Of a stretch of DNA of 64,000 nt, positions 27,882 through 39,787 are shown piece after piece (within the stretch, counting starts at the first letter, position 1; each line of letters begins with the position of its first letter). The stretch is from Alcanivorax sp. 1008. GTDB taxonomy: Bacteria; Pseudomonadota; Gammaproteobacteria; Pseudomonadales; Alcanivoracaceae. Both the position numbers and the translations under genes were made by a program. The notes beneath the pieces were generated by a model. It had not been told where the DNA came from and searched no databases. It was given only the letters and a program-made list of their open reading frames with translations. The stretch covers positions 372,001 to 436,000 of the forward strand of contig NZ_JAFMPS010000001.1 of assembly GCF_020667895.1 (NCBI RefSeq), in the 5' to 3' direction.

Positions 27882-29186
27882 ATGCAGGCTGACGATCTTC
27901 CGGTCTTTCTTGCTGATCAACTGGCCAGTGTGCAAGGGCGTCTGGTATTGGGTTTCAGCGGCGGCCTTGATTCATCGGTGTTGCTGCAGGCTCTGTGCCG
28001 CGCCGGACTTGGCGAGCGCCTGCTAGCCGTTCATATCCACCATGGTATCCACCCTGACGCAGACCAGTGGCTGCAACATTGCCAGCAGCAAGCCGAGCGC
28101 TGTGCTGTGGCTTTTGCTGCCCAGCGGGTAGCGCTGGCTGCCGGGGGTAATCTTGAGGCCCGTGCTCGCACGGCACGGCGGGCGGCCCTGCTATCCTACC
28201 TGGCGGACGGCGATGTGCTGCTACTCGCTCATCATCGTGACGATCAGGCGGAAACGCTGCTACTGCGCCTGATGCGCAGCTCCGGCATGCGTGGTCTGGC
28301 GGCCATGGCCGCCAGGCAGTCATGGCAGGGCCGGGATATCCTGCGCCCCTTGCTGGACTGGTCGCGGGGCCAGCTGGAAACAGTGGCGCAGCAGTGGCAG
28401 CTCAGCTGGATCGACGATCCGGCTAACGATGAGCTCCATTTTGACCGCAATTTTGTTCGTCACCGGGTGTTGCCGGCAATGGCACAGCGGTGGCCGGATG
28501 GCGTCCGCCATATTGCAATGTCCGCGTCGGTGCTGGCTGAGCAGGCGCAGTTGCTGGATGAGCTGGCGGCGGCAGATTTGGTGGCTTGTGATGGTGACCG
28601 GGATAGCCTGTCATTGCCCTTGTGGAGTCAGCTGTCCCCGGCGAGGAGGCGCAACTTGCTGTATGGCTGGTTACGCCAGCGTGGCATGCGCCCCCCCTCG
28701 GCGGACAACATCGCCCGTATCGACTCCGACATGGTGATGGCCGCAGATGACCGTCAGCCTGAAGTTGTCTGGCATGATGGTGAGTTGGTGCGCTACCGAC
28801 AGCGGCTTTGGCTGCTGGCGCCGGGTCAACGTGCACCCTTGACTGACAGTGCCCTTTGGCAGCCGGCGAGTCAGCCGCTACTGCGGCTTGGCCCGGTAGA
28901 TATCCGGGTTACAGATGGCGAGGGTTTGGAGATACGGGATGCCGGGCAGAGCCTGATGGTGCGTGCCGCCAGTGGCGGTGAGCGTATCCTGTTGCGCGGC
29001 CATCATCGGCAAGTGTCTGAATTATGGCGCTCTGCGGGGGTTCCTCCCTGGCGTCGGCAACGCCTGCCCCTGTTTTTTGTCGGTGATGAGCTGGTTGCTG
29101 TGGCCTCCATAGGGGTGGCAGACGGGTGGTCTCCGTCCCCGGGGGAAACAGCTTTTCGGCTGCTCATCGAGGATTCCGCATTGTGA
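27882..29186 (+). CDS. tilS: tRNA(Ile)-lysidine synthase
   Basis: Modifies C34 of the AUA-reading tRNA-Ile to lysidine using ATP. It is 434 aa. The PP-loop motif LGFSGGLDSSVLL is near residue 27, HIHHGIHPDADQW and AHHRDDQAETLLLRLMRSSG follow in the N-type ATPase domain, and the C-terminal TilS domains reach GDELVAVASIGVADGW. I use ATG 27882; a GTG at 27858 has no better ribosome-binding site. It is highly charged and GC-rich like its neighbours. Confidence 0.93.
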   Translation: MQADDLPVFLADQLASVQGRLVLGFSGGLDSSVLLQALCRAGLGERLLAVHIHHGIHPDADQWLQHCQQQAERCAVAFAAQRVALAAGGNLEARARTARRAALLSYLADGDVLLLAHHRDDQAETLLLRLMRSSGMRGLAAMAARQSWQGRDILRPLLDWSRGQLETVAQQWQLSWIDDPANDELHFDRNFVRHRVLPAMAQRWPDGVRHIAMSASVLAEQAQLLDELAAADLVACDGDRDSLSLPLWSQLSPARRRNLLYGWLRQRGMRPPSADNIARIDSDMVMAADDRQPEVVWHDGELVRYRQRLWLLAPGQRAPLTDSALWQPASQPLLRLGPVDIRVTDGEGLEIRDAGQSLMVRAASGGERILLRGHHRQVSELWRSAGVPPWRRQRLPLFFVGDELVAVASIGVADGWSPSPGETAFRLLIEDSAL

Positions 29187-29209
29187 CAGCGGGGCGCTTC
29201 TGTTAGCAT
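29181..29209 (+). promoter_or_regulatory. candidate sigma-70 promoter of pyrG
   Basis: TTGTGA (29181-29186, overlapping the tilS stop), 17 bases, TAGCAT (29204-29209) with a TGT extension directly before the -10. The position gives an 80-base leader for pyrG. Confidence 0.5.
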
Positions 29210-29242
29210 TTCCTCCCGTCCTGTTGTCGCGCAACCTTCTGA

Positions 29243-31766
<2,524 letters not shown>

Positions 31767-31775
31767 GCTGTGTAA

Positions 31776-33083
<1,308 letters not shown>

Positions 33084-33113
33084 GCCTGGTCGCTGCTAAC
33101 CGGAAGGTGTGTC

Positions 33114-33431
33114 ATGGCCATGTCGCCGCGCAGACAAGTAGTCCTTGCCATCCTGGTACTGGCACTGCTTGGTCTGCAGGTGCGGCTGTGGACTGGAGAG
33201 GGCAGCTTGCGCCATGTGGCTAGCCTGAAGCAGACAGTGGCCACCAAGCAGTCGGAAAATCAGTTGCTGTTTGAGCGTAACCGGCTAATGGCCGCTGATG
33301 TGGATGATCTCAAATCCGGACTTGATGCGGTGGAAGAAATCGCCCGTCGTGATCTCGGCATGGTCCGAGCCGGTGAAACTTTTTTCCTGATGATTGAAGA
33401 GACCGGAGAAGACGATGCCGCTGCCCGTTGA
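33114..33431 (+). CDS. ftsB: cell division protein FtsB
   Basis: Bitopic septal protein that works with FtsL and FtsQ to activate septal peptidoglycan synthesis. It is 105 aa. A short cytoplasmic N-terminus precedes one membrane helix (about residues 9-25, VLAILVLALLGLQVRLW), then a periplasmic coiled coil to about residue 70 and the conserved AVEEIARRDLGMVRAGETFF. A second ATG at 33120 is possible. It overlaps ispD by 17 bp. Confidence 0.93.
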   Translation: MAMSPRRQVVLAILVLALLGLQVRLWTGEGSLRHVASLKQTVATKQSENQLLFERNRLMAADVDDLKSGLDAVEEIARRDLGMVRAGETFFLMIEETGEDDAAAR

Positions 33432-34128
33432 TGCACGCCTGTATGCTTTGGTGCCTGCCGCTGGCAGTGGTGAGCGCATGGCAGCGTCGCTGCCGAAGCA
33501 GTATCTGACGCTACGTGGTCGCACGGTGGCGGAGCACACACTATCCCGGTTGCTGTCGTTTGCACCAATCGAGCAGATCGTTGTCGCCACGTCGACAAGT
33601 GATCTGTGGTGGCCGCAGCTGGGTATTGCTCATAGCAAACGGATTCGGTCGATACTTGGTGGGGAAACTCGTGCCCATTCTGTGCTCAATGGGCTTATGG
33701 CTTTGAAGGAATCCGCATCCGAGCGTGACTGGGTGTTGGTTCATGATATGGCTCGCCCCTGTGTGCGCCTGTCCGATATCGAAATGCTTATTCGTGAATG
33801 CGCAAATGAAGGGGCCATTCTGGCAACGCCAATCAGTGATACGGTCAAACGTGCCGATAAAGGCAGCATACTGGCGACGGTGCCCCGTCAGCAGTTGTGG
33901 CGCGCGCTGACACCGCAGTTATTTCCGATCTACCCGCTATTTGATGCTCTCCAGTCGGCCTTGGCGACTGGAGCCGAGATAACGGATGAAGCCTCTGCCA
34001 TGGAGCGCGCCGGTGTACAGCCAAGATTGGTGGCTGGGCATGTGGACAATATCAAGATTACGGTGCCGGCAGACTTGCCGTTGGCAGCTTTTTATCTTGA
34101 TCGGCAAAGTCAGGAAGGGTTGTCATGA
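33415..34128 (+). CDS. ispD: 2-C-methyl-D-erythritol 4-phosphate cytidylyltransferase
   Basis: Third MEP-pathway enzyme (CTP + MEP to CDP-ME). It is 237 aa. [20 protein letters not shown] is the CTP-binding loop, [12 protein letters not shown] the active site (most homologues read HDAARP; here the two Ala positions are Met-Ala), and [12 protein letters not shown] plus [10 protein letters not shown] end the fold. ATG 33415 lies inside ftsB. It overlaps ispF as ATGA. Confidence 0.96.
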   Translation: MPLPVDARLYALVPAAGSGERMAASLPKQYLTLRGRTVAEHTLSRLLSFAPIEQIVVATSTSDLWWPQLGIAHSKRIRSILGGETRAHSVLNGLMALKESASERDWVLVHDMARPCVRLSDIEMLIRECANEGAILATPISDTVKRADKGSILATVPRQQLWRALTPQLFPIYPLFDALQSALATGAEITDEASAMERAGVQPRLVAGHVDNIKITVPADLPLAAFYLDRQSQEGLS

Positions 34129-34607
34129 CCATGCGCATTGGTCAGGGATTTGATGTCCATGCCTTCTGCGAAGGCGATCACCTGATGCTTGGCGGTATTC
34201 GCATTGCTCACGACAAGGGACTGAAAGCCCACTCCGATGGCGATGTCGCTTTGCACGCTCTGGCTGATGCATTGCTGGGAGCGTTGGCGCTCGGTGATAT
34301 CGGTCATTTTTTTCCAGATACTGACCCTGCCTGGCGGGGCGCCGACTCCGCAGACTTGCTGCTTGAAGTTTATCGCAAGGTGGGCGAGCTGGGGTTCGCT
34401 CTGGGAAATGCAGATATCACTATTATTTGCCAGCAGCCCAAGATCGCTCCTCATGTGAGTGCCATGCGCGAGCGTATCGCGGTTTTGCTGCAAACGTCAG
34501 CGGACTGCATCTCGGTTAAAGCAACCACCACGGAGAAGCTCGGCTTCACTGGCCGCGGGGAAGGCATTGCGGTTAATGCTGTGGTGCTTCTGGTGAGTCA
34601 TGACTGA
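34125..34607 (+). CDS. ispF: 2-C-methyl-D-erythritol 2,4-cyclodiphosphate synthase
   Basis: Fifth MEP-pathway enzyme; trimeric. It is 160 aa. The zinc ligands are in GQGFDVHAF (Asp, His) and in [19 protein letters not shown], and [19 protein letters not shown] closes the active site. ATG 34125 overlaps the ispD stop and its own end overlaps the truD start by 8 bp. Confidence 0.97.
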   Translation: MTMRIGQGFDVHAFCEGDHLMLGGIRIAHDKGLKAHSDGDVALHALADALLGALALGDIGHFFPDTDPAWRGADSADLLLEVYRKVGELGFALGNADITIICQQPKIAPHVSAMRERIAVLLQTSADCISVKATTTEKLGFTGRGEGIAVNAVVLLVSHD

Positions 34608-35607
34608 GGTCTGCTGCCAGGGCATTTTGCGACAAGCACCGCAGGACTTTCAGGTTCGTGAGCAACTTGGTTTCGAGCCCGGCGGAGGTGGTGAACATCT
34701 TTGGTTGCATCTACGTAAAACCGGCGTCAATACCATGGATCTGGCGTTGGCTCTGGCGAAACTTGCGCGACTGCCAGTGCGCTCGGTGGGCTATAGCGGC
34801 CTGAAGGATCGTCATGCGGTCACCGAGCAGTGGTTTAGCCTGCACCTGCCCGGCAAGAGTGACCCGGATCTGACTGCGCTGCCTGCGGGCGTTGAGTTAT
34901 TGCAGGCGGTACGCCATAGCCGCAAGCTCAATCGTGGCACCCATCGTAGCAATGCCTTCAGCATCGTTGTGCGCGAGCTGTCTGGTGCGGTGGAATCGCT
35001 GCCTGAGAAGCTTGAGCAGATTCGTCGTGATGGAGTGCCCAATTATTTTGGTGAGCAACGATTTGGTCATCAGGATAATAATTTTCGTCGTGCTGCAGCG
35101 TGGCTGAATGGCGAGGGCGAGGCTCCGCGAAAATCTTCCTTGCGTGGGCTGTGGTTGTCGGTAGTGCGCAGCAAGCTATTTAACGAAGTGCTGGCCGAGC
35201 GTCACAGATTAGGGTTATGGAATCAGCTTGTTGACGGTGATCTGCTGCAGCCAGAAGGCAGTCGCGGTTTATTTCGGGCTGAAGATGAGCCGCAGGCAGC
35301 GCAGCGTATTGCCAGCGGCGAGGTGCATCCCACGGCGCCTTTGCCCGGTGCCGGTGGCATGGCATCATCGTCAGCCTGTGCGGAACTTGAGCTGCGTGTT
35401 TTGCAGCCTCATCAGGCTTTGATTGAGGCGCTGGCCAAGGAGGGTGTAGAGGCTGCTCGCCGGTCCACCCGTTTGCCGGTCACTGATCTTTACTGGCAGC
35501 TGGAAGGTAATGCCCTGAGGCTGTCGTTCTCTTTGCCGGCCGGTGCATTTGCTACCACCGTACTGGCTAATTTTCTGGATTGGAATGAGCATGTGGCTGA
35601 TCGCTAA
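34600..35607 (+). CDS. truD: tRNA pseudouridine(13) synthase
   Basis: Isomerises U13 of tRNA-Glu to pseudouridine. It is 335 aa. The catalytic Asp is in [17 protein letters not shown], and [16 protein letters not shown] and FNEVLAERH are further TruD motifs, with the TRUD insertion between. The start is ATG 34600. It overlaps surE by 17 bp. The ispF-truD-surE-pcm order is conserved in gammaproteobacteria. Confidence 0.95.
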   Translation: MTEVCCQGILRQAPQDFQVREQLGFEPGGGGEHLWLHLRKTGVNTMDLALALAKLARLPVRSVGYSGLKDRHAVTEQWFSLHLPGKSDPDLTALPAGVELLQAVRHSRKLNRGTHRSNAFSIVVRELSGAVESLPEKLEQIRRDGVPNYFGEQRFGHQDNNFRRAAAWLNGEGEAPRKSSLRGLWLSVVRSKLFNEVLAERHRLGLWNQLVDGDLLQPEGSRGLFRAEDEPQAAQRIASGEVHPTAPLPGAGGMASSSACAELELRVLQPHQALIEALAKEGVEAARRSTRLPVTDLYWQLEGNALRLSFSLPAGAFATTVLANFLDWNEHVADR

Positions 35608-36334
35608 TGATGATGGGATTCATGCGCCAGGTTTGAAGGCGCTGATGGGCGCTGTATCGCGTCTGTCCGACTTCGTGGTAGTCGCGCCCGACGGCAATCG
35701 TTCCGGTTATTCCAATGCCTTGACGCTGGATAAGCCGCTACGGGTGGAGCAGGTGGATGACGTCCGCTATGCGGTTAATGGCACTCCCACAGATTGTGTT
35801 CATCTGGCCATCAACGGTTTGTTGCCGGAGGACCCTGAGCGGGTGGTAAGTGGCATCAATGCCGGAGCCAACTTGGGTGATGATGCTCTTTACTCCGGCA
35901 CCCTTGCTGCGGCAGTGGAAGGTCGTTTTCTGAAGAATACTGCAGTGGCCTTTTCAGTCACCAGTTGGCAGCCAGATTACTGGGCCGATGCAGCGGAAAT
36001 CGCCTATCAGGTATTGAGCCGTCTTGAGGCGTTGTCGCTCCCTGATCGCACCGTGCTGAACGTCAATATTCCCAACCTGCCGATTGAGAAGATCCGCGGC
36101 TTTCGACTGACTCGATTGGGTCATCGGCAACGTGCTTCTGATGTGCAGCCGACTATTGATCCGCGTGGCCGCCGTGCCTTCTGGATTGGCGTGGCCGGGG
36201 ATCCGGCGGACTCGGGTGAGGGCACGGATTTCCATGCCATTGCTAATGACCATGTATCGATTACTCCGCTGCATGCGGATATGACCCGGTATGATACTTT
36301 TACCACCATGGATGCCTGGCTGAAGGGGTTCTGA
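35591..36334 (+). CDS. surE: 5'/3'-nucleotidase SurE
   Basis: Metal-dependent nucleoside monophosphatase linked to stationary-phase survival. It is 247 aa from ATG 35591. [18 protein letters not shown] holds the metal-binding Asp-Asp, VVAPDGNRSGYSNALTL the phosphate site, and GINAGANLGDDALYSGTLAAA the conserved Asn/Asp loop. ATG 35585, two codons earlier, is an equal alternative. It is followed by pcm after 51 bp. Confidence 0.96.
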   Translation: MWLIANDDGIHAPGLKALMGAVSRLSDFVVVAPDGNRSGYSNALTLDKPLRVEQVDDVRYAVNGTPTDCVHLAINGLLPEDPERVVSGINAGANLGDDALYSGTLAAAVEGRFLKNTAVAFSVTSWQPDYWADAAEIAYQVLSRLEALSLPDRTVLNVNIPNLPIEKIRGFRLTRLGHRQRASDVQPTIDPRGRRAFWIGVAGDPADSGEGTDFHAIANDHVSITPLHADMTRYDTFTTMDAWLKGF

Positions 36335-36385
36335 CAGGCGCTCCTCAAACCAGAGAAAATCCTGAGACAAGAAAAAAGAAGGCGA

Positions 36386-37057
36386 ATGACTGACAGCGAA
36401 ATCAATATCAATGGCATTGGCATGACTTCGGCGCGCACCCGTGAGCGGCTGGTGAGCCGTCTGCGCGAAGCAGGTATTACCGATGTGGCGGTTATCGACG
36501 TGATGCGCTCAACACCGCGTCATTTTTTTATCGATGAAGCGCTGGCTCATCAGGCCTACGACGACACGGCGTTGCCCATCGGTCACGGGCAAACCATATC
36601 CCAGCCCTGGGTTGTGGCGCGTATGACCGAGCTGCTGATGGAAAGTGGGCCACGCCAGAAGGTTCTGGAGATCGGTACCGGGTGTGGCTATCAGACGGCC
36701 GTGCTGGCAGCGTTCGGCGGCGAAGTCTACTCCATGGAGCGGATTCGGCCGTTGCAGGATCAGGCTCGTAAACGTATTGCGGCGCTGGGCTTTGCCAAGG
36801 TTCATTTCAAGCATGCAGATGGCGGTTACGGCTGGACAAGCGAAGCGCCTTTTGACGGCATTCTTGCCGCCTGTGGTCGTCCGGATATTCCCAAGGAGCT
36901 GCTTGAGCAGCTGGCGGATGGTGGTCGACTGGTGATGCCGGTGGGAGAGCGTGACCAGCAGTGGCTGACGGTGGTGGATCGTGTGGGCAATGAGTTTTCC
37001 ACGACCCGGCTGGATATGGTCCGTTTTGTACCGTTTCAGCGTGGCATTCTGAAATGA
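36386..37057 (+). CDS. pcm: protein-L-isoaspartate O-methyltransferase
   Basis: Repairs isoaspartyl residues in aged proteins using SAM. It is 223 aa. The SAM motif VLEIGTGCGYQTAVLA is at about residues 92-107; TPRHFFIDEALAHQAYDDTA and LPIGHGQTISQPWVVARM are family signatures. It overlaps the DUF368 gene as ATGA and belongs to the surE-pcm-nlpD stationary-phase cluster. Confidence 0.95.
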   Translation: MTDSEININGIGMTSARTRERLVSRLREAGITDVAVIDVMRSTPRHFFIDEALAHQAYDDTALPIGHGQTISQPWVVARMTELLMESGPRQKVLEIGTGCGYQTAVLAAFGGEVYSMERIRPLQDQARKRIAALGFAKVHFKHADGGYGWTSEAPFDGILAACGRPDIPKELLEQLADGGRLVMPVGERDQQWLTVVDRVGNEFSTTRLDMVRFVPFQRGILK

Positions 37058-37947
37058 AGCGATTGGCAGGAATTTATGCCCGAGGGATCGCCATGGGTAT
37101 TGCTGATGTGGTGCCCGGAGTTTCAGGTGGCACGCTGGCGCTGATTACCGGGATTTATGAAGAGCTGATTCGCTCCTTGGCAGCCATGCATCCGCGTCTG
37201 CTGTTGATCTGGCGTCGGCAGGGTTTTGTCGCTTTTTGGCAGGCTGGCAACTTCTCGTTTCTCGTGACGTTGTTCGCCGGAATTTTGTCCAGCATTGCTT
37301 TGTTTGCTCGCGTGATGGGCTGGCTGTTGGCTAACTATCCGGTGCCCGTATGGGCGTTTTTTTGTGGCCTTATTGCGGCTAGTGTTGTCCCGGTGTGGCG
37401 TTCACTGAAGGAGAAAGAGCTGCGCGAGGGCTTGGCCTTTGTCCTTGGATGCTGTGCCGCAGCCGCCATTGCTGTGCTACCGGGGTTGGGCAATATCAGC
37501 CTCAGTCCTCTGGTGTTCCTGCTATCCGGTGCGCTGGCAATCTGCGCCATGATTCTACCGGGCATCTCGGGAAGCTTTATTTTACTGCTGCTTGGCATGT
37601 ATGTGCCGGTGCTTAACGCAGTGCGCGGCGGCGATTGGCTGAGTATCGGGGCTTTTTGCGCTGGCTGCGCAATTGGCCTGCTGTCTTTCGTTCACCTGCT
37701 GCGCTGGATGCTGATGCGTTGGCATGACCCTTTGATGGCACTTCTTGCCGGTTTTATGGCTGGTTCGCTGGTCAAGTTATGGCCATGGCGCGTGCTTCCT
37801 GAGGGCGCCATCCGCGAGCAATGGCTTACCCCGGCGCAGTACGCACTTGAGCAGGGCAGTGCCATGTTGCCGCAGGCATTTATGGCACTGTTTGCCGGTA
37901 TGCTGGTCGTAGTAGTGTTGTTTCGTGCTGATCATCGCAACGACTGA
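37054..37947 (+). CDS. DUF368 membrane protein, probable undecaprenyl-phosphate translocase
   Basis: Inner-membrane protein of 297 aa with about eight to ten hydrophobic segments. The DUF368 hallmark GIAMGIADVVPGVSGGTLAL is at the N-terminus, and its internal repeat LPGISGSFILLLLGMY lies near residues 168-183. Members of this family (PopT) have been shown to recycle undecaprenyl phosphate across the membrane; assignment here is by family. It overlaps pcm by 4 bp and sits between pcm and nlpD, a place usually lacking such a gene in E. coli. It links functionally with uppS and the GtrA/GtrB genes. Confidence 0.88.
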   Translation: MKRLAGIYARGIAMGIADVVPGVSGGTLALITGIYEELIRSLAAMHPRLLLIWRRQGFVAFWQAGNFSFLVTLFAGILSSIALFARVMGWLLANYPVPVWAFFCGLIAASVVPVWRSLKEKELREGLAFVLGCCAAAAIAVLPGLGNISLSPLVFLLSGALAICAMILPGISGSFILLLLGMYVPVLNAVRGGDWLSIGAFCAGCAIGLLSFVHLLRWMLMRWHDPLMALLAGFMAGSLVKLWPWRVLPEGAIREQWLTPAQYALEQGSAMLPQAFMALFAGMLVVVVLFRADHRND

Positions 37948-37996
37948 GGTGGCCAACTTTCCATGGCGCCGGTCCCGGATTGCGGAGGAAAGCCTG

Positions 37997-38752
37997 TTGA
38001 GATTGCTGTTGCTGATGCCGCTGTTATGGCTGGTTGCTTGTGGCAACAGCAGCCATGTACCGGTGTTGGATCGCTATAACTCAGGCTCTGCTGGTGTTGG
38101 TGCCAGTCGTGGCGTGCATATTGTCGGCCGTGGTGACACTCTCTATTCAATTGCCTGGCGACATGGCAAGGATTTCCGTCAGTTGGCGGCGGCCAATAAT
38201 ATCAAGCCACCCTACACAATTTACCCGGGCCAGCAGATCCGTTTGGATGGTGCGGTGGCAAGGCCTCCCGCCCAGCCAAGCAGACCTCTGGCAACCAAGC
38301 CATCCACCAGCAGGCCTGCAGCGGCACCACCATCTGCACAGCCTCCGGCTTCCCGGCCATCGGTGCCCGCATCTGCAGGGGTGATCGCCTGGCAGTGGCC
38401 AGCAAATGGCAGTCTATTGAACCGTTTCGTAGCTGGCTCGGTTTCCGCAAAAGGCATTGTTATCGCCGGTAGCAAAGGTGATCCGGTGCGAGCCGCCGCC
38501 GCCGGGGTGGTGGTTTATCGGGGCAGTGGCCTGACAGGGTATGGCAATTTGCTGATCATCAAACATGATAATCGCTGGTTGAGCGCCTATGCGCACAACG
38601 ACACTATGTTGGTTGCCGAGGGGGCAAAGGTGAGCGCCGGTCAAAGGATTGCCAGTATGGGAGACAGCGGAACCTTCAGAACTCAGTTACACTTCGAGAT
38701 CCGCCGTGACGGTAATCCGGTAGATCCTTTGACTTTGTTGCCAAAACGCTGA
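37997..38752 (+). CDS. nlpD: NlpD-like LysM/M23 lipoprotein, amidase activator
   Basis: Outer-membrane lipoprotein predicted to activate septal amidases during division. From TTG 37997 it is 251 aa: a lipoprotein signal ending LVAC, a LysM domain (VGRGDTLYSIAWRHGKDFRQ to PGQQIRLDG), a Pro/Ala-rich linker, and a C-terminal M23 domain. The first zinc His motif of active M23 enzymes is missing (KGIVIAGSKGD), so the domain is degenerate as in NlpD/EnvC. I chose TTG 37997 because GGAGGAA lies six bases upstream and it yields a clean lipobox; a GTG at 37925 would add 24 residues. rpoS does not follow. Confidence 0.87.
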   Translation: MRLLLLMPLLWLVACGNSSHVPVLDRYNSGSAGVGASRGVHIVGRGDTLYSIAWRHGKDFRQLAAANNIKPPYTIYPGQQIRLDGAVARPPAQPSRPLATKPSTSRPAAAPPSAQPPASRPSVPASAGVIAWQWPANGSLLNRFVAGSVSAKGIVIAGSKGDPVRAAAAGVVVYRGSGLTGYGNLLIIKHDNRWLSAYAHNDTMLVAEGAKVSAGQRIASMGDSGTFRTQLHFEIRRDGNPVDPLTLLPKR

Positions 38753-39654
38753 TGAAAAACCTATCTGATTCTCGCTTGATGCTGCTCACTGGCGTTGCTT
38801 CCGTGCTGACGGCTGTGTTGCTGATCAGTGTCAAGTTGGTGGCCTGGTATCTGTCAGATTCCGTGGCCATGCTGGCCTCGCTGGTCGACTCGCTGATGGA
38901 TGCAGCGGCATCCCTGGTCAACCTGCTAGCGATTCGCTATTCACTGGTTCCGGCAGATGCGGAGCACCGTTTCGGTCACGGTAAGGCTGAGGCCTTGGCA
39001 GGGCTTGGACAGGCTGTGCTGATCACACTGTCGGCACTGTTTTTGCTCAACGAGTCGGTCGGCAGGCTGCTTTCTCCGCAGCCGCTGGAAGCGACTACGT
39101 TGGCAGTTGGGGTGATGGTTTTTTCCATTGTAGTGACGCTGGCACTGCTGCGCTTGCAGAGTTATACGGTTAAGCGGACTGGTTCCACGGCGGTGGAAGC
39201 GGACTCACTGCACTATCTTTCTGATCTGGCTATGAACGGCGGCATTTTGTTGGCATTGATTGGTGCCAGTTTTGGTCTGCTTTGGCTTGATGGTCTGGCG
39301 GGTGTGCTGATTGGTTTGTATGTACTGCGCGCGGCCTGGCAGGTCGGACATCATTCCTCTCAGTTATTGCTTGATCGGGAAATGTCCGCGGATGTGCGGC
39401 AGGTAATTGCCAGTATCGTGGCTGAGCATCCTCTGGCGTTGGGCTTCCACCAGTTACGTACTCGCGAGTCCGGGCGCACCTGTTTTATTCAGATGCATGT
39501 GGATATGGATGAAAATTTGACGCTGCGTGATGCCCATGATTTGGTCGAAAGTATTGAGCGTCGCATTCACGAGCACTTCCCTGAAGCCGATGTTCTGATT
39601 CATCAGGATCCGGTTAGGGTGTCGCCGAAGGTGCCTCTGCAGGGTCCTCTGTAG
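38752..39654 (+). CDS. cation diffusion facilitator (FieF/YiiP family)
   Basis: Inner-membrane Zn/Fe/Cd proton antiporter. It is 300 aa with six membrane helices. SDSVAMLASLVDSLMDAAASL holds the helix-2 metal-site Asp pair (read in blocks DS and DSLMD), HRFGHGKAEALAGLG is the conserved loop, and HYLSDLAMNG carries the helix-5 His/Asp ligands, the FieF-type set. The cytoplasmic C-terminal domain has His residues in FHQLRTRESG and IQMHVDMD. ATG 38752 overlaps the nlpD stop (TGATG) and it occupies the position where rpoS is found in relatives. Confidence 0.92.
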   Translation: MKNLSDSRLMLLTGVASVLTAVLLISVKLVAWYLSDSVAMLASLVDSLMDAAASLVNLLAIRYSLVPADAEHRFGHGKAEALAGLGQAVLITLSALFLLNESVGRLLSPQPLEATTLAVGVMVFSIVVTLALLRLQSYTVKRTGSTAVEADSLHYLSDLAMNGGILLALIGASFGLLWLDGLAGVLIGLYVLRAAWQVGHHSSQLLLDREMSADVRQVIASIVAEHPLALGFHQLRTRESGRTCFIQMHVDMDENLTLRDAHDLVESIERRIHEHFPEADVLIHQDPVRVSPKVPLQGPL

Positions 39655-39787
39655 AAGCGGCTTCTTAAGTTGCGATTTTTTTGAATCAAAACCAAACTTG
39701 CCAGCTTAACCACCGTGCCCGGGCGGCGTTCACGCCTAAGGGAGACACCGAGCCGGGTGAGGGGCAGGGGAGAGGCAATGTCGGGTA

